Shown piece by piece: positions 1 through 9,159 of a DNA stretch of 64,000 nt. The notes under the pieces are model-generated. The model had not been told where the DNA came from, made no database searches, and saw nothing but the letters and a program-made list of their open reading frames with translations. Source of the stretch: CBDUXP01 sp965371225 [NCBI: uncultured bacterium] (GTDB taxonomy: Bacteria; Abyssobacteria; SURF-5; CBDUXP01); assembly GCA_965371225.1 (NCBI GenBank), contig CBDUXP010000014.1, forward strand, positions 13,524 to 77,523, read 5' to 3'. The position numbers and the translations under genes were made by a program. Within the stretch, counting starts at the first letter, position 1, and every line of letters starts with the position of its first letter.

Positions 1-1495
1 GGTTCGCCCGGGTCCCCGTAGGGCCCTCGAGCTGTAACCCGCCGGCGCGCGCGCGAGTGAGCACCGCGTCACCGATAATGTGCGGCTCGGCGGGCTGCCA
101 GCGCGCATCTTCGCTCGACGCGGACAACCGCTTGACCGTGGCGTTATTGCTCCACCGCTCCCATGCCCAGCCGAGTGCCACCAGCAGCGCTACGGTGACT
201 CCGGCGATCGCGACCCCACGCCGCCACCGGGTGCCCGAGACAGGCTGCAAGGCCGCCGCCCCCAACCAGAGCGCGCTCAGGTGCGCGGGCACACCGTACC
301 GCGGTTCGTAATACAGCAGTCCAAGCGTGCCGCAATACAGTAGCCACGGTGCGCCCAGCACGGCCGCCTGCCACCAGCTAATGCGTGCAGCCGCCACTCC
401 GTACGCGGCGAGCGCGAAACCGGCGAGGATGACCAGCCGATTGGCGATCCGCAGCGGCGACCGTGCGCTCACATGCGGCAGGTTCGTCTGTCCCAGAAGC
501 ATCCACTGCCGCCCCAGGATGGCGCGCGCGGGCACCCAGGGATCGGTGGTGGCGATGCGCTTCGCCAGCGCCGCGCAGTAGGCGTCGCCCTCAGGCAGGT
601 GCCACGGGAGCCCCCGGGATTGCACCACGGCGCCGGTAAACCGGTCACTCGTGAGGAGCCCGTACCGGTTGGGAAACTGGCCGAGTCCGCTGAGAACGGT
701 TGTGGCGGCTTGGCTTGGGCGGGGTTGTCCTTGCAGCCGCAGAGTCAAAGTCCAGCCCCACCACGGACCGAACAGCGCACACACGACCACGAACACCACG
801 AGCGCGCCGCGGATCCCGTCCGTGCGCTGCCGCCGGGCGACGGCGGCCCAGAGCACGACGGCCGGACCCAGCAACACCGTTTCGCTGCGCCAGAGCATGG
901 CCAGCGCCCCGGCCCCGCCGAGCAGCGCCGCCCAGCGCACCTGGCCCGTCTCCGCCCACCGCAGACCGGTATAGACCACCAGCGCCCACCACAGGGGCAT
1001 GAAGCCGTCAGCCAGGAGCGGGGGGGCCGAGAGGACGAACTCGGGCAGGACGGCGTAGCATGCGGCCGCGACCCACGCGGCCCACGGGGGCGCCATCCGC
1101 CGCGCCACTGCCCACACTAGTGCCATCACACATGCATCGAGGAGCGCTTGGCCCAGCCGGGCCACCAGGGGAGCAGAGGCGGGGCTGAACCGCAGCGCCG
1201 ACGCCAGATACAGGCTGTACCCCGGGGGGTGTTGGGTGGCGGGCATCCCGTTCCAGACGAAGCCCGTGCCCTGCGCCACGCTGCGGGCCACATCCAGATA
1301 CACGCCGGCAGCGGTGCCGTGGTACGCAGGATCAATGTCCGGTGTGGCCCGCACCACTGCGATACGCAGGCCGGCGCCTGCGAGAAGGAGCAGCACGATT
1401 CCGAAGCACTCGCGCCGAGTCGGCCGCGGCGGCGGTTCCCAACGCAAGCGCGACGGCCGCGCGACCGCACGGTCGGCCGGGTCCGATTCGCTCAT
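1..1495 (-). CDS. GT39-like membrane glycosyltransferase, 3' end outside window
   Basis: Reading the minus strand from the ATG at 1495 gives a frame that stays open to base 1, about 498 codons, so the C-terminus lies outside the window. The protein is very hydrophobic, with a first membrane helix at about residues 31-46 and many Trp-rich helices after it. A DIDPAYHG segment follows helix 1 and a THPPGYSLYL-like segment (QHPPGYSLYL) follows that. This layout is usual for ArnT/PMT-type (GT39/GT83) integral membrane transferases, which move a sugar from a polyprenyl-phosphate donor on the periplasmic side. The donor and acceptor cannot be read from sequence. It is divergent from rimO. A second GT39-like protein lies at 55965-57530. 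Family call is moderate, specificity unknown. Confidence 0.7.
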   Translation of the reverse strand, partial: MSESDPADRAVARPSRLRWEPPPRPTRRECFGIVLLLLAGAGLRIAVVRATPDIDPAYHGTAAGVYLDVARSVAQGTGFVWNGMPATQHPPGYSLYLASALRFSPASAPLVARLGQALLDACVMALVWAVARRMAPPWAAWVAAACYAVLPEFVLSAPPLLADGFMPLWWALVVYTGLRWAETGQVRWAALLGGAGALAMLWRSETVLLGPAVVLWAAVARRQRTDGIRGALVVFVVVCALFGPWWGWTLTLRLQGQPRPSQAATTVLSGLGQFPNRYGLLTSDRFTGAVVQSRGLPWHLPEGDAYCAALAKRIATTDPWVPARAILGRQWMLLGQTNLPHVSARSPLRIANRLVILAGFALAAYGVAAARISWWQAAVLGAPWLLYCGTLGLLYYEPRYGVPAHLSALWLGAAALQPVSGTRWRRGVAIAGVTVALLVALGWAWERWSNNATVKRLSASSEDARWQPAEPHIIGDAVLTRARAGGLQLEGPTGTRAN

Positions 1496-1570
1496 ATGGC
1501 GGGCAACTATAAACCAGAGTGCAGGCCGCGCCCCGCGGTGCTTTCACATTCCCGGTGACGCGACATTCGC

Positions 1571-1576
1571 TATAAT
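1571..1576 (+). promoter_or_regulatory. -10 box TATAAT upstream of rimO
   Basis: A perfect TATAAT lies at 1571-1576 in the gap between the divergent GT39-like gene and rimO. The only -35-like hexamer is TTCACA at 1543-1548, giving a long spacer of 22, so the -35 assignment is weak. Confidence 0.4.
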
Positions 1577-1630
1577 GGAGCTGGCGGCGACTGTCGGTCC
1601 CAATCGGAACTTCTGTCGTTGCCTCGAATT

Positions 1631-2986
1631 ATGTCTCATGACGTGTACATCGCGGAACTGGGGTGCGCCAAGAATACGGTGGACGCGGAAGTCATGCGCG
1701 ACGCGCTCGGGCTGCATCGGTACGGCATCGCGGCGTCGCCCGCGGACGCGGACGTGATCGTGGTCAACACGTGCAGTTTTCTTGAGGCGGCCGTCGACCA
1801 GTCTATCGATACCATTCTCGATCTGGCGCAGCACAAGCGCACCGGGAGGTGCCGCGGGCTGATCGTGGCCGGGTGCCTGGGCTCGCGCTACGGCGCGGAC
1901 CTGCTGAAGCAGCTCCCGGAGGCCGACGCGGTGGTGAGCAGCAGCGAGGCGTGGCGCATTGCCGAGGCGTGCGACCAGGTGCTGGCGGGCCGGCGCTTTT
2001 ACTGGCAAGACGATCCGGACGGGCGCGACGTGGGCGCGCAGGTGACGCGGGGGCATACGACCGCGCACCCCTGGGCGTACGTGAAGATCATGGAGGGCTG
2101 CGACCATCCGTGCAGCTTCTGCATCATCCCGGACATTCGCGGCGGGTTCCGGAGCCGCCCGCTGGACGCCATCGTGGACGAGGTGAACGGGCTGGCGGCC
2201 CGCGGCGTGCGCGAGGTGAACCTGGTGGCGCAGGACTCCACAGCGTATGGCCTGCCGGAATCCGGGCGCGCGCGGTTCGCCGAACTGTTGCAGGCGCTGA
2301 ACGATCGCACCACGGTCGAGTGGGTGCGCGTCCACTATGCCTATCCCACGGGCATGACGGACGACGTCATTGACGCCCTCGCGCACCTGCCGCGGGTGAT
2401 TCCCTACCTGGACATGCCCGTGCAGCACGTGGACGACGGCATGCTCCGCGCCATGCGCCGCAAGGGCGGGGAGCGCTACGTGCGGCGCCTGGTCGACACG
2501 CTGCGCGATCGCATTCCCGGCTTGGTGCTGCGCACCACCGTCATCGTCGGATTCCCGGGAGAGACCCCGGCGCAGTTTGCGACCTTGCTCGACTACGTGG
2601 CCGAGGGCCGGTTCGATCGGCTAGGGGCGTTCACCTATTCCGCCGAGCCGGGGACCGCCGCGGCGGAGTGGCCCGACCAAGTTTCCGCGGAAGAGAAGGA
2701 AGGACGCCACGAACAGATCATGCTCGCGCAGCAGGAGGCGGTGCGGGGGCAGCAGGAGGGGCTGGTCGGGGAGACGCTAGAGGTCTTGGTGGAAGGCGTG
2801 GATCCCGAGAACGCCGACGGGTGGGTCGGACGCAGCTATCGGGATGCGCCGGAGGTGGATGGCGTGGTCCATCTGTCCGGCCCGCCGGATGCGGTCCGGG
2901 TGGGCGATTTCGTACCGGTGACCATTACCGCGGCGGACCCGTACGATCTGGCGGGAGAAGCGGCGTCGCCGCTGCCGGTGGCCTAA
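1631..2986 (+). CDS. rimO: Ribosomal protein S12 methylthiotransferase RimO
   Basis: Radical SAM methylthiotransferase that modifies the conserved aspartate of ribosomal protein S12 in the cytoplasm. The 451-residue product has the three-part layout of the family. An N-terminal UPF0004 domain carries three iron-sulfur cysteines, C12 (in ELGCAKN), C48 (NTCSF) and C82. The radical SAM core has the CxxxCxxC triad C157, C161 and C164 in GCDHPCSFCIIP. A C-terminal TRAM-like region follows. The ELGCAKNTVD start and the GCDHPCSFCIIP form point to RimO rather than MiaB. A TTG at 1619 would add four residues; ATG 1631 fits the family start better. It is followed after 3 bases by pgsA, so the two are probably co-transcribed. 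Confidence 0.93.
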   Translation: MSHDVYIAELGCAKNTVDAEVMRDALGLHRYGIAASPADADVIVVNTCSFLEAAVDQSIDTILDLAQHKRTGRCRGLIVAGCLGSRYGADLLKQLPEADAVVSSSEAWRIAEACDQVLAGRRFYWQDDPDGRDVGAQVTRGHTTAHPWAYVKIMEGCDHPCSFCIIPDIRGGFRSRPLDAIVDEVNGLAARGVREVNLVAQDSTAYGLPESGRARFAELLQALNDRTTVEWVRVHYAYPTGMTDDVIDALAHLPRVIPYLDMPVQHVDDGMLRAMRRKGGERYVRRLVDTLRDRIPGLVLRTTVIVGFPGETPAQFATLLDYVAEGRFDRLGAFTYSAEPGTAAAEWPDQVSAEEKEGRHEQIMLAQQEAVRGQQEGLVGETLEVLVEGVDPENADGWVGRSYRDAPEVDGVVHLSGPPDAVRVGDFVPVTITAADPYDLAGEAASPLPVA

Positions 2987-2989
2987 CCC

Positions 2990-3631
2990 ATGGCGACCGG
3001 GGATCACCAGGGGCGCGGCTTGGGCCGGTTCAACCTGGCCAACCGCCTCACCATCTTGCGGATCATGCTGATCCCGGTGTTCATCGGGTTCATGATGTTC
3101 GAGAACGCGTGGGGGTATCTGCTGGGCTCGCTCGTGTTCATTGCGGCGGCGATTACGGACCACTACGACGGCAAGATCGCGCGCGAGCGACAGCTCATCA
3201 CCGACTTCGGGAAATTTCTCGATCCCCTGGCGGACAAGATGCTGCTGAGCGCGGCGTTCATCTACTTCGTCGGCACGCAACCGTCGATTCCCGCCTGGAT
3301 CGTGATGATTATCATTGGGCGGGAGTTCGCCATCTCCGGCCTGCGCGCCCTCGCCGCGGCGAAGGGGCGCATCATCGCCGCCGACTGGTCGGGCAAATTG
3401 AAGACGGTGGTGCAGATGACCGTCGTGATCACGCTGCTCATCCTGATGACGGGCCGTAAGTTCCTCCACGCTTTCACCACCCTGTGGCGGGATCAGTACG
3501 ACACCTGGTTGCAGGTGAGCAGCCACGTCATGATCGCCATCACGCTCATCGCGACCCTGTACAGTGGCTACCAGTACCTGCGTAAGAATACCGACCTGCT
3601 GCGGGAGGGGCTCGCCTCGCCCGCGAACTAA
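2990..3631 (+). CDS. pgsA: CDP-diacylglycerol-glycerol-3-phosphate 3-phosphatidyltransferase
   Basis: Committed step of phosphatidylglycerol synthesis: CDP-diacylglycerol plus glycerol-3-phosphate gives phosphatidylglycerophosphate and CMP, at the inner membrane. The 213-residue protein starts with the typical NLANRLTILRIMLIPVF segment. It carries the full CDP-alcohol phosphotransferase signature DG-x2-AR-x8-G-x3-D-x3-D, beginning at D60 (DGKIAR, then GKFLDPLADK). Several membrane helices follow. It sits 3 bases after rimO and upstream of pgpA, which encodes the next enzyme of the same pathway. Length is normal for the family. Confidence 0.93.
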   Translation: MATGDHQGRGLGRFNLANRLTILRIMLIPVFIGFMMFENAWGYLLGSLVFIAAAITDHYDGKIARERQLITDFGKFLDPLADKMLLSAAFIYFVGTQPSIPAWIVMIIIGREFAISGLRALAAAKGRIIAADWSGKLKTVVQMTVVITLLILMTGRKFLHAFTTLWRDQYDTWLQVSSHVMIAITLIATLYSGYQYLRKNTDLLREGLASPAN

Positions 3632-3650
3632 ACGCCATCGGCAGAGGACT

Positions 3651-3881
3651 TGAACCGCCAAGACGCCAAGAACGCCGAGGCGGAGGGGCCAGCAACTCAC
3701 TACCAAGGCACTGAGGGCATCCTGAAGATTTCCTCCGGGAAGAACTCGAACACACCCGACAAAGCCACAGACGCCGGGTTCGTCAGCGCTACTCCCTTCA
3801 TGTTCCTTGGTGTCCTTCGTGGAGAGTCTTTCCTGCTTACCTCTTGTCTTGCCTTGGTGCTCTTGGCGTCTTGGCGGTGAA
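3651..3881 (+). repeat. Nested palindromic repeat, intergenic copy
   Basis: The left arm at 3651-3670 reads TGAACCGCCAAGACGCCAAG and the right arm at 3862-3880 reads CTTGGCGTCTTGGCGGTGA, its near-perfect reverse complement. Inside is a second arm pair: CACTACCAAGGCACTGAGG near 3697 and CCTTGGTGTCCTTCGTGG near 3804. The element fills nearly all of the gap between pgsA and pgpA. One frame through it is open, starting NRQDAK on the left and ending WRLGG on the right, and continues in frame into pgpA. The same arms and frame occur inside dnaE2. Confidence 0.85.
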
Positions 3882-3902
3882 GACTCCTCGAAAGCAGACG
3901 CT

Positions 3903-4352
3903 ATGGACACCCTAAGGCGCGCGGTGCTCTCCGTCGGGTATCTCGGTTACATGCCCATCGCGTCCGGCACCTGGGGCAGCCTCCCCGGCGTGGGGCTGGC
4001 GTGGCTGCTGCGGGATCGGCCGTATTACGCCGGGATCTGCATCGTCGTCCTGTTCGGGGTCGGCATGGTCTGGGGCGACCACGGCCTTCGCTACTGGGGC
4101 AAGCACGACGCGGGGCAGATTGTGCTCGACGAGGTGGTCGGCCAGATGATCACGCTCATCCTGTTTCCCCTGACTCCGAAGGTCATGGTGCTTGGGTTTC
4201 TGCTCTTCCGCGTCTTCGACGTGTTGAAACCCCCGCCGGCGCGCCAGCTCGAACGACTCCCGGGGGGCCTCGGCGTCATGGCCGACGACGTGGCCGCCGG
4301 CATCTACGCCCATGCGGCACTCTGGGTTATCGTGCGCTTCACGGGGGCGTGA
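3903..4352 (+). CDS. pgpA: Phosphatidylglycerophosphatase A
   Basis: Dephosphorylates phosphatidylglycerophosphate to phosphatidylglycerol, directly after PgsA in the pathway. The 149-residue protein shows the PgpA pattern: ASGTWGSLPG near the N-terminus, an acidic DEVVGQMI stretch in the middle, RVFDVLKPPPARQLE, and a final GVMADDVAAGIYA segment with the conserved DD. Two or three hydrophobic segments agree with a small inner-membrane protein. ATG 3903 was chosen because the frame is open further upstream only through the palindromic repeat, and homologues start near this Met. No clear ribosome-binding site is visible. The next gene follows after 2 bases. Confidence 0.9.
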   Translation: MDTLRRAVLSVGYLGYMPIASGTWGSLPGVGLAWLLRDRPYYAGICIVVLFGVGMVWGDHGLRYWGKHDAGQIVLDEVVGQMITLILFPLTPKVMVLGFLLFRVFDVLKPPPARQLERLPGGLGVMADDVAAGIYAHAALWVIVRFTGA

Positions 4353-4354
4353 GG

Positions 4355-4840
4355 ATGTATCCGGATGCACAACTGTTGCACGACGTGTGCCGCGAACGCG
4401 GGTACACGGTCGCGACCGCCGAATCCTGCACCGGCGGTTTGATTGGTGGCGCGATCACGGACGTGCCCGGCAGTTCCCACTACTTCCTCGGCGGACTGGT
4501 GGTGTACAGCAACCTGGCGAAAGAAAACCTGCTGGAGGTGCCGGAAGACCTGCTCGTAGCGCACGGCGCGGTGAGCGAGCCGGTGGCGCAGGCGATGGCG
4601 CAGGGGGCGCGGCGGCGATTCGGCGCCACGTGGGCGGTGAGTGCGACGGGCATCGCCGGGCCCGCGGCCGACGGCAGCCACAAACCCGTCGGCTTGGTCT
4701 ACATTGGCGTCGCCGGCCCGGATGACACGGTCCTCGCGCTTAAGAACAATTTCCCCGGCGACCGCGAAGCAGTGCGCACCCAAACGGTCAAGCGGGCGCT
4801 GCAACTCCTGTTGGAACGCATGGGCGAGGCGGACGCGTGA
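4355..4840 (+). CDS. pncC: Stand-alone CinA C-terminal domain, nicotinamide-nucleotide amidohydrolase
   Basis: The family deamidates nicotinamide mononucleotide to nicotinate mononucleotide in pyridine-nucleotide salvage. The 161-residue product is the CinA C-terminal domain alone: TAESCTGG near residues 24-31, VVYSN, GAVSE, and SATGIAGP, which together are the family signature. The N-terminal MoCF-like domain of full-length CinA is absent, as in Escherichia coli PncC. The start ATG 4355 lies 2 bases after the pgpA stop; a GTG at 4349 is an alternative start. The end overlaps the next start (GTGA at 4837-4840), so translation is probably coupled. Confidence 0.9.
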   Translation: MYPDAQLLHDVCRERGYTVATAESCTGGLIGGAITDVPGSSHYFLGGLVVYSNLAKENLLEVPEDLLVAHGAVSEPVAQAMAQGARRRFGATWAVSATGIAGPAADGSHKPVGLVYIGVAGPDDTVLALKNNFPGDREAVRTQTVKRALQLLLERMGEADA

Positions 4841-5538
4841 GCCACACGGTCGACAGCTCCATGCGGGCCTACTATCGCCGGCGGGCCCCGGAATACGACC
4901 AGTGGTACGACCGGGAAGGGCGCTACGACCGCGGGCTGGCCAATGCGCCGTGGCACGCGGAGCTGGCGGAACTCACGGCGTGGGTCGAGGGGTTGCGTGC
5001 GAGCCGCGTCCTCGAAATCGCGTGCGGGACGGGTCGCTGGACGCGGCGCCTGGCGCAGCACAATCGCATCGTCGCGTGCGACTTCGCGCCGGAGATGCTC
5101 GCCGAAACGCGCAGCGCGTGCGCGGGGGTTGGCGTGCAGGCCTTCCGCGTGCGTGCCGATGCTTACACGCTCCCGTTTCCGGACAACGCGTTCGACGCTG
5201 TATTTTTCGGGTTCTGGTTGAGTCATGTCTTCCCCGACCGGCTGGCCCGGTTCGGTCATGAGGTGGGGCGCGTGCTCCGGCCGGGGGGCGAGGTATGGGT
5301 CTGCGACTCGGGCTGGTCGCGGGACAGCGGCGCGGTGGATCACGACCCGGCGCCCTCGGCAGACACCGGGGGCGTCCACACGCGCAAGCTCAACGACGGC
5401 TCCTCGTGGGCCGTCTACAAGCAATGTTTCACCGCCGCGCTGCTGGCCCATTTTCTGCGCGCCTGGGGCCCCCGCCCGGAAACCCACGAAACCCGGGAAC
5501 ATTTCGTGTGGGGCCGCGTCCGGCTGCCGGGCGGGTAG
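4837..5538 (+). CDS. Class I SAM-dependent methyltransferase, substrate unknown
   Basis: A 233-residue cytoplasmic protein with the class I (Rossmann-fold) methyltransferase motifs. Motif I is VLEIACGTGRW at about residues 58-68, followed by the acidic VACDFAPEML and by a motif near VLRPGGEVWVCDSG. This form is close to the Methyltransf_11 and Methyltransf_25 families, whose members act on small molecules, lipids or proteins, so the substrate cannot be named. Start is GTG 4837, overlapping the pncC stop by 4 bases. It ends 9 bases before dnaE and belongs to the same gene row, although dnaE may have its own promoter at 5536. Confidence 0.8.
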   Translation: MSHTVDSSMRAYYRRRAPEYDQWYDREGRYDRGLANAPWHAELAELTAWVEGLRASRVLEIACGTGRWTRRLAQHNRIVACDFAPEMLAETRSACAGVGVQAFRVRADAYTLPFPDNAFDAVFFGFWLSHVFPDRLARFGHEVGRVLRPGGEVWVCDSGWSRDSGAVDHDPAPSADTGGVHTRKLNDGSSWAVYKQCFTAALLAHFLRAWGPRPETHETREHFVWGRVRLPGG

Positions 5539-5541
5539 AAT
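5536..5541 (+). promoter_or_regulatory. -10 box TAGAAT just before dnaE
   Basis: TAGAAT lies at 5536-5541, overlapping the methyltransferase stop codon and ending 6 bases before the dnaE GTG. If used, the transcript would start at or next to the start codon. No convincing -35 hexamer is visible. Similar spacing occurs at five other genes in this window. Confidence 0.4.
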
Positions 5542-5547
5542 ACGCGC

Positions 5548-8500
5548 GTGGAACACGTCCCCTTCGTCCACCTCCACGTCAAATCCGAATACACCCTCCT
5601 CGGCGCCTCCTGCCGCATTCCACACTTGGTGCGGCGCGCGCACGAGCTGAAGATGCCCGCGCTCGCCCTGACGGACAACGGGAACCTGTTCGGCGCTATC
5701 GCGTTTTACCGCGAGTGCCAGCAGGCCGGCATCAAACCCGTGCTCGGCTGCGAGTTGAACGTGGCCGTGGGCGACATGACCGATCGCCCCAAAGGCGCGC
5801 GCCGGCGCTACCACCATCTCGTGGTCCTGGCGCAGAACGAGACGGGGTGGCGGAACCTCGTTACGCTCGTGAGCGACGCGTACCTCCACGGCTTCTATTA
5901 CAAGCCGCGCACGGACAAAGCGCAATTGCGGAAGTACGGCGCCGGCTTGGTGGCCCTGTCCGGCGGCTTGCCGGGGGAAGTGCCGAGTGCCCTCAAGGCC
6001 GGGAACATGGCGATCGCCGAGGAGGCCGCCCGGGAACTGCAGGCGATCTTCGGCCCCGAGAATTTTTACCTGGAGCTGCAGGACCACGGCATCCGCACCG
6101 AGCAACTGGTGAATGAGGGATTGCGCGACCTGAGCGCCCGGCTCGGCATTCCCCTAGTCGCGACGAATGAAGTGCACTACATCGCGCGGGAGGATGCCGG
6201 GGCCCACGACGTGCTCCTGGCCCTGGGGCAGAACACGACCGTGGACGACCAGCGCCGTTGGCGGCTCGAGGGGGAGGAGTGGTACCTCTGCTCCCACGAG
6301 GAGATGCAAGAACGTTTTGCCGACTATCCCGACGCGGTGGCGAACGCGCGGACGATCGCCGACCGGTGCACGGTGGAGTTCGGGTTCGATCAGACGCACC
6401 TGCCCACTTTCCAGGTACCGGACGGGCAGCCGGCGGGGGCCTACCTGGGCGACCTCTGCGAACGGGGGCTGGAGTGGCGCTACGGGACGACCGACCTGGC
6501 GCCCGAGGTGCGCGACCGGCTGACGCACGAACTCGACATCATCGACCGCATGGGCTACGCCGGTTACTTCCTCATCGTGCACGACTTCATCCGGGAGGCG
6601 CGGGAGCGCGGGATTCCCGTCGGCCCCGGCCGCGGGTCCGCCGCCGGCAGCCTCGTGTCGTTCCTCCTGGGGGTCACCGGCGTGGACCCCCTGCGCTTTG
6701 GGCTCATTTTCGAGCGGTTCCTGAACCCTGAGCGGATCAGCATGCCCGATATCGACATCGACTTCTGTTACGAACGGCGCGGCGAGATCATCCAATACGT
6801 CACGCAGAAGTACGGCAAACAATGCGTCAGCCAGATCATCACGTTCGGCCAGATGAAGGCCCGGGCCGTGATCCGCGACGTGGGCCGGGTTTTGGGCATG
6901 GAGTTTGGGCGCGTCGACGGGCTGGCGAAGCTGGTGCCGAACGAACTCAACATCGCCCTGCAGGACGCCATCGATCGCGAGACGGAACTGCAACGCCTGC
7001 GCGACGAGGAACCGGATGTGGCCCAACTTCTGGACACCGCCCTCCAGCTCGAAGGGTTGGCCCGCCACGCCTCCACGCACGCGGCCGGTGTCGTCATTTG
7101 TGACGAGCCGCTGACCCAGTACGTGCCCCTCTTCCGGCACCCGTCCTCCGGCGACGTGACGACCCAATTCGCCATGGGCGACCTCGAGGAATTGGGCCTG
7201 CTCAAGATGGACTTCCTCGGGCTCCGCACGCTGACGGTCATGCAGCACACGGTGGAGAGCGTTCGCGAGCGGCTCGGCGTGGAGATCGACCTGGACCAGA
7301 TTCCCCTGGACGATAAGAAGTCCTTCGACATGTTGAGCAGCGGCGAGTGCATGGGCGTGTTCCAGATGGAATCGTCCGGCATGCGGGAACTGGCGCGGCG
7401 CGTGGGCCTCAGCGCGTTCGAGGACGTGATCGCCCTCGTGGCGCTTTTTCGCCCCGGGCCCATGAACATGCTGCCGGACTACGTGAGCCGCAAGCGGGGG
7501 CTCACCCAAGTGCAGTACGACCACCCGAGCATGGAGCCCATCCTGCGCGAAACCCACGGCATCATGCTCTACCAGGAGCAGGTGATGCAGATCGCGGTCG
7601 CCCTGTCCGGCTTCACCATGGCGGAGGCCGACACCCTGCGGAAGGCGATGGGCAAGAAACTGCCGGCCGTCATGCGCCGGGTCGAACAACAATTCATCGA
7701 TGGGGCGGTGGCGCGTGGCTGTGCGGAAGGGGTCGCGCGCAAAATCTGGCACGACATTCTCCAGTTTGCCGGCTACGGTTTTAACAAATCGCACAGCGCC
7801 GCGTACGGGCTCATTGCGTATCAGACCGCGTGGCTGAAAGCGAACTATCCCATCGATTTTCTGGCGGCGTTGCTCACCTCGGAAATGCGCAACATGGATA
7901 AGGTGGTGCAGTACATTTCGGAAGCGGAGCGCCTGGGGATCACGGTGGACGCGCCGGACCTGAACGAATCGGTCGCACGGTTCCGCGTGGTGGATGGCGG
8001 CACGATCCGGTTCGGGCTCGCCGCGGTGAAAAACGTGGGCGAAGGCGCGATCGCCTACATCGTGACCGAGCGCGAAGCCAACGGCCCGTACGTCTCGCTC
8101 TACGACTTCTGCCGGCGCGTCGACCTGCGCCAGGTGAACCGGCGGGTGCTCGAAAGCCTGATCAAGGCCGGGGCGATGGACACGCTCGGCCGCCCGCGCC
8201 ACGAACTGCACGCGGCGGTGTCCCGCGCTATAGAGGTGGGCCAAACGACGCAGCGGGACCGCCAGGCGGGACAGACGTCGCTGCTGGACATGCTCACCGG
8301 GGACGATGCCCTGGCGCAGGTTGCCGCGGAGGAGACGTACGACACCGACGAGCCGGTCTGGTCGGAACACGAAATGCTGCAGCGGGAAAAGGAAGTGCTC
8401 GGCCTGTACGTCACCGGCCACCCACTGGCGCACAACGCGGAGACGCTGCGCCGCTACTGCGCCGCGGACGCCGTCACGCTGAAGGACCGGCGGCCGGGGG

Positions 8501-9060
8501 ACATCGTCACCGTGGGCGGCATGATTCGCGGCGTGCGCACGATTCTGACCCGCAAGGGCGAGAAGATGGCGTTCGTCGAACTGGAAGACCTGGCTGGAAT
8601 ACTCGAGGTGACCGTCTTCGCGGACGCCTACGCGAAGGCCGGCCCCCTGCTCGACGCCGACCGCCTCGTGGTGATCAAAGGGCGCGTGAACGAGCGCGAC
8701 GATGAAATGAAGCTGGTGGCCGAGACCGTCACCGCCATCGAGGACGCCGAGAGCCAGTTGACCACGACAGTTCACGTCCGGTTTACCACCCGCGGGCTGG
8801 AACAGGGGATGGTGGACGACTTGCATCGCGAGCTGCAGCGCTTCCCCGGAACGTGCCGCCTGGTGTTGCACCTGGAAACGCCGGATGCCGTGGTGGACAT
8901 CGAGGCGCCCCCCAAACTGCGCGTGAGCCCGTCCGCCGAATTGCGCACCTGCATCGGCGGGTTGCTGGGGACGGACAGCGTGTGGCTGACGGGGCAAATC
9001 CGGCCACAGGCATCGTTCCCCGCCACCCGCGGTCCGCGGGCACGCGCTGGCACCCGCTAA
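5548..9060 (+). CDS. dnaE: DNA polymerase III subunit alpha, main replicative form
   Basis: Catalytic subunit of the chromosomal replicase. The 1170-residue protein has the DnaE1 layout: PHP domain at about 1-280 (starting HLHVKSEYTLLG), the palm with GRGSAAGSLVSF and the catalytic aspartates in PDIDIDF (D401 and D403), then fingers with FNKSHSAAYGLIAYQTAW, a helix-hairpin-helix region, and an OB fold near the C-terminus (GMIRGVRTILTRKGEKMAFV). Length is normal and there are no inserted segments, unlike the second DnaE at 58968-62372. The start is GTG 5548, where the PHP motif begins. A minus-strand frame of 947 codons across this gene is a codon-bias shadow. Confidence 0.95.
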   Translation: MEHVPFVHLHVKSEYTLLGASCRIPHLVRRAHELKMPALALTDNGNLFGAIAFYRECQQAGIKPVLGCELNVAVGDMTDRPKGARRRYHHLVVLAQNETGWRNLVTLVSDAYLHGFYYKPRTDKAQLRKYGAGLVALSGGLPGEVPSALKAGNMAIAEEAARELQAIFGPENFYLELQDHGIRTEQLVNEGLRDLSARLGIPLVATNEVHYIAREDAGAHDVLLALGQNTTVDDQRRWRLEGEEWYLCSHEEMQERFADYPDAVANARTIADRCTVEFGFDQTHLPTFQVPDGQPAGAYLGDLCERGLEWRYGTTDLAPEVRDRLTHELDIIDRMGYAGYFLIVHDFIREARERGIPVGPGRGSAAGSLVSFLLGVTGVDPLRFGLIFERFLNPERISMPDIDIDFCYERRGEIIQYVTQKYGKQCVSQIITFGQMKARAVIRDVGRVLGMEFGRVDGLAKLVPNELNIALQDAIDRETELQRLRDEEPDVAQLLDTALQLEGLARHASTHAAGVVICDEPLTQYVPLFRHPSSGDVTTQFAMGDLEELGLLKMDFLGLRTLTVMQHTVESVRERLGVEIDLDQIPLDDKKSFDMLSSGECMGVFQMESSGMRELARRVGLSAFEDVIALVALFRPGPMNMLPDYVSRKRGLTQVQYDHPSMEPILRETHGIMLYQEQVMQIAVALSGFTMAEADTLRKAMGKKLPAVMRRVEQQFIDGAVARGCAEGVARKIWHDILQFAGYGFNKSHSAAYGLIAYQTAWLKANYPIDFLAALLTSEMRNMDKVVQYISEAERLGITVDAPDLNESVARFRVVDGGTIRFGLAAVKNVGEGAIAYIVTEREANGPYVSLYDFCRRVDLRQVNRRVLESLIKAGAMDTLGRPRHELHAAVSRAIEVGQTTQRDRQAGQTSLLDMLTGDDALAQVAAEETYDTDEPVWSEHEMLQREKEVLGLYVTGHPLAHNAETLRRYCAADAVTLKDRRPGDIVTVGGMIRGVRTILTRKGEKMAFVELEDLAGILEVTVFADAYAKAGPLLDADRLVVIKGRVNERDDEMKLVAETVTAIEDAESQLTTTVHVRFTTRGLEQGMVDDLHRELQRFPGTCRLVLHLETPDAVVDIEAPPKLRVSPSAELRTCIGGLLGTDSVWLTGQIRPQASFPATRGPRARAGTR

Positions 9061-9073
9061 GTCCTTTTCCCCG

Positions 9074-9103
9074 TTGCTGTTGGATAAATCGCTGTGATAG
9101 AGT
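9074..9103 (+). promoter_or_regulatory. Promoter candidate for the barrel protein gene
   Basis: TTGCTG at 9074-9079 and TAGAGT at 9098-9103 are separated by 18 bases. The start codon is at 9160, so the leader would be about 50 bases and includes the GGAGAGG ribosome-binding site at 9141-9147. Confidence 0.4.
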
Positions 9104-9159
9104 CGCGCGCCGGAGCGCAGACGGCGCGGCGCGGCGACCGGGAGAGGAACCGCAGCGGA

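Noticed and set aside
6154-8997. Long minus-strand reading frame opposite dnaE
   Set aside because: It mirrors the codon bias of dnaE, has no domain-like sequence and no start site; a shadow frame in G+C-rich DNA. The same holds for 24798-26795, 36848-38869, 22990-24297 and 53162-54373.
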